From: RFSX01 sp964567435
GTDB taxonomy: Bacteria > Bacteroidota > Bacteroidia > Chitinophagales > Saprospiraceae
Assembly (NCBI GenBank): GCA_964567435.1
Contig: CAZMMQ010000125.1
Coordinates: 1 to 5,957, forward strand
Direction: 5' to 3'
DNA length: 5,957 nt
Position numbers and translations under genes: made by a program. This document shows, one piece after another, positions 1-5,129 of this stretch (its first letter is position 1; each line of letters starts with the position of its first letter). The notes under the pieces are model-generated. The model was not told the DNA's origin. It was given only the letters and a program-made list of their open reading frames with translations, and made no database searches.

Positions 1-91
1 GTACAGAAGATGCTGAAGTTGTGATAGCTCTATAATTAATAAGAGAAATAAGTGACGCTAATAACGTAATTAGCATAGAAATAGAGTTCAA

Positions 92-570
92 TCAATGCCA
101 GTAGTTTTGATTATAATATAGGTGAGTCGCTGTACTAATTAGAAAGAAGTTATCGTATATGTTTCTGATTGATTCTCCAGCATTATTATAGAAAGAAATA
201 GGGCTGCCGATATGTATAGACAATTGCTCTAAGGCATCAACTCTGAAAATTATTTCTTACTTCTTCCAAAGAAGGGCAGACTGCGAAAAAGTTATCTATA
301 GCAACAAACCATCACTGAAGAGGTCAAAGTTTGATTTGCAAAAAAATCACCAATAATTAAAGTACCTGAAATGGATGTTATTCCAGATAACCCATCAATA
401 TTTGTCAATACTTTATTTCCTCCAAAGCCTCCAATTTTTAAAGTACCACTGATTGATGTTAAATTTGACTAAGCATCAATGTTGGTTATGTTATTACCAA
501 AAATTTCTTGAAAATCACCTCTACCAGAAGCGTTGTAATTGGTTGGCAGATAACAGATTAGGCAAATTCT
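92..570 (-). pseudogene. Decayed gene for a secreted protein with receptor-L-domain-like (leucine-rich-like) repeats
   Basis: No intact frame exists here, but the minus strand gives three pieces that look like one protein, each in a different frame. Piece one (570 down to 292) reads NYNASGRGDFQEIFGNN, then ITNIDA, a TAG stop (469-471), SNLTSISGTLKIGGFGG, and LTNIDGLSGITSISGTLIIG. The repeated L-T-x-I-x-G-L-x-x-(L/I)-T-S-I-S-G-x-L-x-I-G pattern is typical of L-domain-like repeats in secreted Bacteroidota proteins. Piece two (284-240) reads VCPSLEEVRNNFQS. Piece three (244-92) reads RVDALEQLSIHIG then SFYNNAGESIRNIYDN, resembling the linker that separates repeats in such proteins. Below 92 the decay seems to continue to the left edge (LNSIS-like fragments), but this is too weak to delimit. 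The family call rests on pattern recognition, not a search. Upstream, 571-652 shows no further coding signal and presumably holds the promoter of the next gene. Confidence 0.62.
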
Positions 571-652
571 ACTTATACTTATTTCTCCTTCCCAGTATTA
601 TCTATCTCTATAAAAATCCTATCTTAACCACACAAAACGAAAACTACTTATT

Positions 653-1201
653 ATGAAGAAGATGATTATAGGAAGTCTGGTGGGCGGACTCATTCTGTTT
701 TTCTGGCAATTTCTGTCTTGGTCCATGCTTAACATCCATGGTTCTCAGACAACCTACCTCCCATCTCAGGATGCCATCCTAGACTGCCTTGCAAGTAATA
801 ATGTACCCGAAGGAGAGTACTATCTTCCTAATTTACCCCCAGAAGCCTCTAGGGCAGAAAGGGAAGCGGCTACACCAGATTTGATGGGTAAGCCGTGGGC
901 CAGGATTAGTTATCACCATAACTTTGAGATGAACATGGGATTAAATATGTTCAGAGGGTTCGTGATTAATTTTTTTTCCATCATGTTATTATGTTATGTG
1001 TTACTGGGAGATAATTCATTGACATTTAGAAAAGTGATGACGACGAGTCTGGCAGTAGGAGCAATATCCTATATGACGTTCCCTTACCTGGAAAGTATAT
1101 GGTTCAGCAATAACACGATACCCTATCTAATAGATGCTGCTGTGCAATGGACCGTAGCTGGCTTATTTTTGGCGTGGTATCTTCCCAACAAAAAAGGTTG
1201 A
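653..1201 (+). CDS. Conserved-looking small integral membrane protein, function unknown
   Basis: The protein has 182 residues. An N-terminal hydrophobic segment (about 5-26, GSLVGGLILFFWQFLSW) can serve as an uncleaved signal anchor. A polar loop of about 75 residues follows, containing the motif MGKPWARISYHHN (about 78-90). Three more hydrophobic segments lie near 102-118, 127-147 and 156-177, and the tail is NKKG. Four membrane helices with a long first loop is the predicted topology; which side the loop faces cannot be settled by eye. The opening GSLVGGLILF-W-F-SW and the GKPWA-ISYH motif resemble uncharacterised Bacteroidota membrane proteins as I remember them, but I cannot name a family and assign no reaction. 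The ATG at 653 is preceded by AT-rich sequence (CTACTTATT) without a Shine-Dalgarno, which is normal for the phylum. No partner gene is adjacent: a decayed gene lies upstream and a repeat locus starts about 15 bp downstream, so it is probably transcribed alone. Confidence 0.88.
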   Translation: MKKMIIGSLVGGLILFFWQFLSWSMLNIHGSQTTYLPSQDAILDCLASNNVPEGEYYLPNLPPEASRAEREAATPDLMGKPWARISYHHNFEMNMGLNMFRGFVINFFSIMLLCYVLLGDNSLTFRKVMTTSLAVGAISYMTFPYLESIWFSNNTIPYLIDAAVQWTVAGLFLAWYLPNKKG

Positions 1202-1215
1202 CATAAACTTATGAA

Positions 1216-1308
1216 GGTGTCACTCCTAGCAGAGCTTAGTTCCTCCCGTAGGGACGTCACCTTTGTAGTCCCGAAAGGGACGTCAAAAGAGCTCCATAGG
1301 AGCGGCAA
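1216..1308 (+). repeat. Compact composite repeat: inverted B hairpin, two A hairpins, forward B hairpin
   Basis: This looks like a minimal non-autonomous unit of the locus. It starts with a degraded, reverse-oriented repeat B (CACTCCTAGCAGAGCTTAG, 1221-1239). Two repeat-A hairpins follow: TCCCGTAGGGA at 1244-1254, and GTAG plus GTCCC-GAAA-GGGAC at 1265-1281. It closes with a forward repeat B (GCTCC-ATA-GGAGC, 1291-1303). The last 45 bp nearly match the end of the large array at 2416-2460. It begins 15 bp after the membrane-protein stop codon, so its hairpins could also act as that gene's 3' end structure. No ORF-like constraint is visible in it. Confidence 0.7.
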
Positions 1309-1390
1309 AAAAAATCCCTAAAGGCAGAATGAGCAAACCATCCCGATTAGGACGCCACCTTTGAAATATAATCTTTAAATTAAACCCAAT

Positions 1391-1412
1391 CAAAGCTCTC
1401 TACGAGCGGCAC
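1391..1412 (+). repeat. Repeat B hairpin just upstream of tnpA
   Basis: The hairpin is GCTC (1395-1398)/GAGC (1404-1407), followed by GGCACAAAA. It matches the other forward B copies (GGAGCGGCACAAAA at 2452-2465) at its 3' flank but has a diverged loop (TCTAC). Together with the reverse copy after tnpA it brackets the transposase gene in inverted orientation, as expected for the recognition or end structures of a Y1 transposase. Confidence 0.6.
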
Positions 1413-1425
1413 AAAAGGAACAAAA

Positions 1426-1887
1426 ATGCCTAACACCTACACCCAACTATACATTCAGATTGTATTCGCTGTAAAAGGAAGACAGAATCTAATCTTTGAA
1501 AACATACGCGAACAGGTAGAAAAGTATATCTGTGGAATAATATCAAGTAAAAAGTCAAAACCATTAGCAATTTATTGTAATCCAGACCATATTCATATCC
1601 TTATTGGATTAGATCCTTCCACATCAGTTTCAGACATGGCCAGAGATATAAAAGCCAATTCTTCGAAATGGATTAATGAGCAAAAGATGGTAGATGGTAA
1701 ATTTCGTTGGCAGGAAGGTTTTGGTGCATTCACATATTCCAAGTCTCAAATAGATTCTGTATCTAAATATATCTTAAATCAACCTGAGCATCATAAGACT
1801 AAATCCTTTAAGGATGAATACACTGACTTCCTTAAAAAATTTGAAATAGAGTATGATGAAATTTTTTTATTCAAATGGAATACGTAA
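1426..1887 (+). CDS. tnpA: IS200/IS605-type Y1 HUH transposase (TnpA; possibly REP-associated)
   Basis: This is a 153-residue single-domain transposase, the usual length for IS200/IS605 TnpA. These enzymes cut and rejoin single-stranded DNA at sites next to subterminal hairpins, forming a 5'-phosphotyrosine link and acting as dimers. The HUH metal-binding motif is H55-I56-H57 within NPDHIHILIGL. The likely nucleophile is Y115 in SKYILNQPEHHK, in the expected helix after the conserved FRWQEGFGAFTYS block (93-105). The N-terminal strand YTQLYIQIVFAVKGR is also typical. All key residues are present, so the enzyme looks intact. The start ATG has an AAAGGAAC stretch just upstream, an unusually SD-like sequence for this window. 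No tnpB or other accessory gene is nearby. The flanking hairpins favour either a solo IS200-type element or a REP-associated transposase (RAYT); the sequence alone does not separate these. Confidence 0.95.
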   Translation: MPNTYTQLYIQIVFAVKGRQNLIFENIREQVEKYICGIISSKKSKPLAIYCNPDHIHILIGLDPSTSVSDMARDIKANSSKWINEQKMVDGKFRWQEGFGAFTYSKSQIDSVSKYILNQPEHHKTKSFKDEYTDFLKKFEIEYDEIFLFKWNT

Positions 1888-1915
1888 GGCCACTAAGCGA
1901 AGATAATCCTAATAA

Positions 1916-1939
1916 TGTCGCTCCTAGCGGAGCTTAGTT
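1916..1939 (-). repeat. Inverted repeat B hairpin just downstream of tnpA
   Basis: GCTCC (1920-1924)-TAGC-GGAGC (1929-1933) is a perfect 5-bp stem with a 4-nt loop, starting 32 bp after the tnpA stop. Its reverse complement (CTAAGCTCC, then GGAGCGAC) lines up with the forward B copies, so it is the same repeat in the opposite orientation. A very similar but degraded copy is at 1221-1239. It could serve as the second end of the tnpA unit and as a transcript terminator-like structure, although no T-tract follows. Confidence 0.65.
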
Positions 1940-2017
1940 TGCGTGCTATTACTTTTGGATTACAAAGTTTTCGTTACTGCGGAACTATACCTAGTCTAAC
2001 CCGTTTGGTGATGAGAC

Positions 2018-2084
2018 CTAGTAGTCCCGATAGGACACCACCTTTGTAGCCCCTAAGCAATAACAAAGCTCCATAGGAGCGGTA
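2018..2084 (+). repeat. Degenerate A repeats followed by a forward B hairpin
   Basis: GTAGTCCCGATAGGACACC (2021-2039) is a repeat-A copy whose right stem has lost a base. CTTTGTAGCCCCTAAGC (2042-2058) is a second, more eroded copy. The B hairpin GCTCC-ATA-GGAGC (2068-2080) is intact and followed by GGTACA. The order A-A-B repeats that of 1244-1307 and 2392-2460. Another eroded A copy, CCGTTAGGGCACAACCT, lies at 2129-2145. The remaining sequence up to the assembly gap (2146-2192) holds nothing I can identify. Confidence 0.6.
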
Positions 2085-2192
2085 CAGCAGAAACCGATAA
2101 GAGAAAATCGTTAGTTAAGAAACGTTTCCGTTAGGGCACAACCTGTGTATTAAAATCATGGACACTATCCAGATTATAACCATTATAGACAC

Positions 2193-2292
2193 NNNNNNNN
2201 NNNNNNNNNNNNNNNNNNNNNNNNNNNNNNNNNNNNNNNNNNNNNNNNNNNNNNNNNNNNNNNNNNNNNNNNNNNNNNNNNNNNNNNNNNNN
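2193..2292. other. Assembly gap of exactly 100 N
   Basis: One hundred consecutive unknown bases are present. The round number is the usual convention for a scaffold join of unknown size. The gap abuts the tandem repeat-A array, so the assembler probably failed on the repeats. The copy number of the array, and whether another gene lies within, cannot be known from this window. Confidence 0.98.
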
Positions 2293-2437
2293 TTGTAGTC
2301 CCGTAGGGACGTCACCTTTGTAGTCCCATAGGGACGCCACCTTGTAGTCCCGTAGGAACGTCACCTTTGTAGTCCCGATAGGGACGCCACCTTGTAGTCC
2401 CGTAGGGACGATACCTTTGTAGTCCCGTAGGGACGTC
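2293..2437 (+). repeat. Tandem array of six repeat-A hairpins with alternating unit types
   Basis: The six units start at 2293, 2317, 2342, 2366, 2392 and 2416, and are 24, 25, 24, 26 and 24 bp long plus a last unit that runs into repeat B. Each contains GTAG and a stem GTCCC/GGGAC. Loops vary (GTA, ATA, GTA, GATA, GTA, GTA) while the stem is kept; only the third unit has a stem change (GGAAC). Odd units start TTGTAG and units 1 and 3 end GTCACC. Even units start TTTGTAG and units 2 and 4 end GCCACC, so the real period is a dimer of about 50 bp. The array is cut on the left by the gap. There are no spacers, so it is not a CRISPR array. Confidence 0.9.
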
Positions 2438-2461
2438 AAAAGAGCTCCATAGGAGCGGCAC
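2438..2461 (+). repeat. Forward repeat B hairpin closing the array
   Basis: GCTCC (2444-2448)-ATA-GGAGC (2452-2456) is followed by GGCACAAAAAG. The preceding GTCAAAAGA and the following GGCA match the copy at 1282-1307 almost base for base. This marks the right-hand boundary of the recognisable repeat locus. Confidence 0.75.
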
Positions 2462-2641
2462 AAAAAGAAAACAGCAAAATCGGACCAATTACATTTTTTT
2501 TGTCCCCTCGAACAATATCCATCATTTTTTATAGTTAAATTAACGTACGCAGAACAATATTCTGCCTACAGGGCAAAAAGTAGTTAGTTTTAGAATACAG
2601 TTCAGGGCTGTACCATTACTCATATTTAAAAAATCAGTGTT
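2462..2641 (+). promoter_or_regulatory. AT-rich leader of the OmpA/T9SS gene with two small hairpins
   Basis: This 180-bp spacer must hold the promoter of the downstream gene, since the repeats end at its left. Two inverted repeats are visible: GCAGAA (2549-2554)-CAATA-TTCTGC (2560-2565), a perfect 6-bp stem, and TACAG (2596-2600)-TTCAGGG-CTGTA (2608-2612). TAGTTTTA at 2585-2592 is one base from the Bacteroidota -7 consensus TAnnTTTG, but I see no convincing -33 element. No Shine-Dalgarno precedes the ATG. The regulatory role is inference. Confidence 0.35.
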
Positions 2642-4759
2642 ATGCGACGCTTTCCTTTGACGTTAATGTACTTTACATTATTAGGGCTGTCATTTCTTTC
2701 AGCTCAGAATACCCAAAGCACCTTTATTTACTTCCAGAGCGATGAGTCTAATCTTGACCAACAAGATCATACTGAGCTTAATGGCTTACTTAGCGAGTTA
2801 GAATCACATTCTACTTATCAGATTGATATTATAGGTCATACTGATCAGGACGGGTCATATGATTATAACGAGCAACTGGCAGATAAGAGAGCCCAGCGGA
2901 CCTATGATTACCTCATTGGCCTAGGATGTCCAGAATCTGTTCTAAGCCAAAAATCTATGGGCGAACGGTCACTTGTAAGTGTCGTTGAGACTAGAGACGC
3001 TAAGCAAAAAAATAGACGAGTAGAACTGCAATACCGCTATCAAGATTTTGAGACTATAGATGATTTGACTCGGCAGATTAGTGAGACAGAAGCACCACTT
3101 CAAAATTTTTCGGTTACTGAGGGTAATCAACTTATTGACTTGGAACATGGTGCCAGTATCTATGTACCAAAAGACGCCTTCGTATATGCTGACGGTACTC
3201 CTGTAACCGGAACTGTAGATATCGAAGTCATTGAAGCTTATAAGATGACGGACTTTATGGCACATGGGCTGATAACGCAAAGCCATGGAGAGATGCTAGA
3301 GACAGGAGGCATGCTCTATGTCAATGCAACTGCTGGTGGTGAACCTGTGCAGATAGCAGAAAACAGATCCATAGAGATTATTTACCCAGTGCAGCAGGTA
3401 GAGGAAGGCATGGAGTTATTCTATGCAGAAGAGTCAGATGACGGTATCGTATGGACACCTACAGATACTGAGCTTCGAACAACACAGGTCAAGAATGATC
3501 CGATCATGATAGACCTTGATGAGATCGCGAACTATGATTTTGGACGAGTAGAAAAACCTACTCTTCAATTTGAAGATATGCCCGACAGGCCGACCTATGG
3601 TGATATACCGTTCCCGCCATCAGCTAAGCTTTATTCCCCTGAGAAATATATAGAGCTATATGCTAATTACGAAAAGAATCTTGACACTTGGCAACATCGT
3701 AAGCCATTCTACGAACAAGAGTTGAAAAAGTGGAATGAAGAAGTAGATCGCAGATTGGATAAAGTCAATGACTATCGCAATGCACTATTGGAGATGAAAT
3801 ATAAAGTCAAGCTTATCACCGCGCTAAAAGGTCTGGATAAGATGGTAGGAAGAAGAGCACCATCAGAATTGGTTAAAAGAATTTTCTCTTTTATCAATAA
3901 GCCAATGCAGATCAATGTAGATGACAGAGCGATGTACCTGGAAGCTTTTGGCAACCACACCAGAGGATTGATCAGTGAAAGAAGCCTAACTATAAATAAT
4001 CTCGGCTATAAAGTGTTTCCAAAGAATAGTAAATTCTATACTGATATCAGAAGGAAAATATTTGAAGCAGAGAAGGTAGTACTAGAAAAAAGAATAGCAG
4101 AGGGCGGTACTATAGATCGCAAAAATTTTGGCAGTTACATCGCCAATATTAGTCAGCTTGGATGGATTAATTGTGATCGATTTGAGCGATCTGGAAAGGA
4201 GTTAACAAACGTGACTGTAGAGATGACGCCAGAGGATACTAAAGTGTATCTTATCTATAAAGACATAAGAAGTTTTCTCTCCAAAACATCTCAAAACTCT
4301 AATGTAGTATTCAAAAATTCACCGATAGGAGAGCCTGTAAAAGTCATTGCCGTCAAATTAGTCGATGGAAAACCGCAGATGGCTGTCAGAGATATTACAA
4401 TAGAAGCTGGCCAGTATGTCTCGCTAGACTTCTTCCCTGCACAGCTGACCGATGTGAGAGCGGAGCTTAATTCTGTAGACCCAGTAGTTAATAAGAACAG
4501 AACTGTGCCGTCTTATGACCTGAGCATAAAAGTCTTCCCTAATCCTACAACTGAGGTGTTTACTGCGGATATATCACCCCTAGACAAATTAAACGAACTA
4601 GCCATCTACGACCTATCAGGACAACTTATGAAAACTGTAGATACATCAGATACACGTCAAGGGATATCTGTTTCAGACTTCTCTAATGGAACGTATGTTG
4701 TCTCTGCTGTTTTTGAAAATGGACAGCGGGCCACTGAGCGGGTTGTAATACAGAATTAG
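2642..4759 (+). CDS. Exported protein with N-terminal OmpA-like domain and C-terminal T9SS sorting domain
   Basis: The protein has 705 residues. A signal peptide (1 to about 21, MRRF then a hydrophobic core ending FLSAQ) directs Sec export. An OmpA-like peptidoglycan-binding domain spans about 27-133: FIYFQSDESNL, GHTDQDGS (65-72), YNEQLADKRAQRT (75-87) and NRRVEL (124-129). D68 and R83 match the Asp and Arg that bind diaminopimelate in this family. Residues 155-275 form a beta-rich region (IYVPKDAFVYADGTPVTG; MLETGGMLYVNA) like those in other large Bacteroidota surface proteins. A charged, probably helical stretch follows (about 335-400), then LGWINCDRF (505-513). The end (about 623-705) is a type A T9SS sorting domain: VFPNPT, LAIYDLSGQLMKT, NGTYVVSAVF, ERVVIQN. 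Such domains normally route proteins through the outer membrane to the surface. The upstream repeats and the terminator 36 bp downstream suggest a single-gene transcript. The exact function is unknown. Confidence 0.93.
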   Translation: MRRFPLTLMYFTLLGLSFLSAQNTQSTFIYFQSDESNLDQQDHTELNGLLSELESHSTYQIDIIGHTDQDGSYDYNEQLADKRAQRTYDYLIGLGCPESVLSQKSMGERSLVSVVETRDAKQKNRRVELQYRYQDFETIDDLTRQISETEAPLQNFSVTEGNQLIDLEHGASIYVPKDAFVYADGTPVTGTVDIEVIEAYKMTDFMAHGLITQSHGEMLETGGMLYVNATAGGEPVQIAENRSIEIIYPVQQVEEGMELFYAEESDDGIVWTPTDTELRTTQVKNDPIMIDLDEIANYDFGRVEKPTLQFEDMPDRPTYGDIPFPPSAKLYSPEKYIELYANYEKNLDTWQHRKPFYEQELKKWNEEVDRRLDKVNDYRNALLEMKYKVKLITALKGLDKMVGRRAPSELVKRIFSFINKPMQINVDDRAMYLEAFGNHTRGLISERSLTINNLGYKVFPKNSKFYTDIRRKIFEAEKVVLEKRIAEGGTIDRKNFGSYIANISQLGWINCDRFERSGKELTNVTVEMTPEDTKVYLIYKDIRSFLSKTSQNSNVVFKNSPIGEPVKVIAVKLVDGKPQMAVRDITIEAGQYVSLDFFPAQLTDVRAELNSVDPVVNKNRTVPSYDLSIKVFPNPTTEVFTADISPLDKLNELAIYDLSGQLMKTVDTSDTRQGISVSDFSNGTYVVSAVFENGQRATERVVIQN

Positions 4760-4795
4760 ATAGGAAAGAATTATTCTAAGACGTACTTGTCAAAT

Positions 4796-4830
4796 AAGGG
4801 GGATGACTAAATGAAGTTTGTCCCCTTTTT
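4796..4830 (+). terminator. Rho-independent terminator of the OmpA/T9SS gene
   Basis: AAGGGGGA (4796-4803) pairs with TCCCCTTT (4821-4828) in an 8-bp stem with one G-T wobble. The loop is 17 nt and can form a small inner ACT/AGT pairing. A T-run (4826-4830) continues from the stem. It lies 36 bp after the stop codon, in the correct orientation. Confidence 0.75.
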
Positions 4831-4882
4831 ATTTCTTCTACCCTAATCCTACACCCGCACACACTTCTTCTTCATCCACGAT

Positions 4883-4915
4883 ACTACTTAGTACATTCCT
4901 AAATGTCCGAGTAGT
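4883..4915. repeat. Nested inverted repeat in the intergenic region
   Basis: ACTACT (4883-4888) pairs with AGTAGT (4910-4915), and inside it ACATT (4893-4897) pairs with AATGT (4902-4906) around a CCTA loop. The two helices are separated by a 4x3 internal loop. No T-tract follows on either strand, so it is not an obvious terminator; it could be a protein-binding site or an RNA structure. The rest of 4831-4990 holds no gene that I can support. Confidence 0.4.
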
Positions 4916-4991
4916 TACATATGGAAAATAATAAATTGGATTTTTTGAAATAAAAAGTAATATTTAAAGTAACAACTATCAGAGTAGAACT

Positions 4992-5038
4992 AAAAAGAGA
5001 GTCCACGTCTTCCATACGAAATGGAAATGCAGACCCTC
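4992..5038 (-). terminator. Intrinsic terminator formed by hairpin 2 of the candidate small RNA
   Basis: The 8-bp outer stem (5038-5031 with 5004-4997) is extended by an inner stem of about 7 bp and followed at once by five U residues on the minus strand. The plus strand lacks a T-run on the corresponding side. If the small RNA is not real, this would still be a good minus-strand terminator, but no minus-strand gene precedes it. Confidence 0.55.
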
Positions 5039-5056
5039 AACTCTTCACTAAAAGAG
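4992..5056 (-). ncRNA. Candidate small RNA of about 65 nt with two hairpins
   Basis: Read on the minus strand, a TAATTTTG promoter box (5068-5061) is followed five bases later by hairpin 1, CTCTT (5056-5052)-TTAGTG-AAGAG (5045-5041). A long hairpin 2 then spans 5038-4997. Its outer stem is GAGGGTCT/GGACTCTC. A two-base helix and a small internal loop follow, and then a TTTCCAT/ATGGAAG stem closed by loop TTCGT. It runs directly into TTTTT (4996-4992). Four pairs in hairpin 2 are G-U on the minus strand but would be A-C mismatches on the plus strand (5000/5035, 5004/5031, 5005/5030, 5009/5027), which argues for minus-strand transcription. No minus-strand gene lies nearby for it to lead or terminate. 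I do not recognise the RNA family. Confidence 0.5.
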
Positions 5057-5060
5057 ACTG

Positions 5061-5068
5061 CAAAATTA
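5061..5068 (-). promoter_or_regulatory. Bacteroidota -7 promoter box TAATTTTG
   Basis: The minus strand carries an exact match to the TAnnTTTG consensus used by the Bacteroidota housekeeping sigma factor, followed by CA. Its distance to hairpin 1 puts a start site near 5056. No clear TTG-type -33 element is seen 17-23 bp upstream (about 5086-5092), which weakens the call. Confidence 0.45.
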
Positions 5069-5129
5069 CGACTTCTCACTTTAAGAGTTCATCTGACTTT
5101 ATAATTATTTTATTACTAAAAATAAACAG

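Larger units (their letters stand above)
1216..2461. mobile_element. IS200/REP-like mobile locus: tnpA with two families of palindromic repeats
   Basis: This interval contains one small HUH transposase gene surrounded by two kinds of hairpin repeat. Repeat B has stem GCTCC/GGAGC and lies in opposite orientations on either side of tnpA (1395-1407 and 1920-1933). Repeat A is GTAG followed by GTCCC-loop-GGGAC; it occurs as two copies near 1244-1282, degenerate copies near 1339-1362, 2021-2045 and 2125-2145, and at least six tandem copies at 2293-2437. Three A-to-B junctions end alike (about 1262-1307, 2021-2084 and 2416-2460). Such clusters are known for REP-associated tyrosine transposases and for IS200-derived non-autonomous elements. 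The outer limits given here are those of the repeats, not proven insertion boundaries. The 100-N gap lies inside, so the true length is unknown. Confidence 0.6.

Noticed and set aside
3..35. End of a plus-strand gene entering from the left (TEDAEVVIAL then stop)
   Set aside because: Ten codons are too few to support a call, and decayed minus-strand coding appears to continue here.
453..656. A 67-codon plus-strand open frame before the membrane-protein gene
   Set aside because: It overlaps the minus-strand pseudogene, whose repeat pattern explains the sequence better. The product shows no protein-like features of its own.
2293..2437. CRISPR array
   Set aside because: The units abut with no unique spacers, the period is 24-26 bp and no cas gene is present.
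2131..2463. Minus-strand open frames across the repeat array and the N gap
   Set aside because: They translate the tandem repeats (recurring GTTKVT and RDYK words) and run through unknown bases. Also rejected for the same reason: the minus-strand frame at 1123-1308.
2969..3286. Minus-strand open frame inside the OmpA/T9SS gene (and another at 3772-3960)
   Set aside because: These are shadows of a well-supported plus-strand gene with full domain structure.
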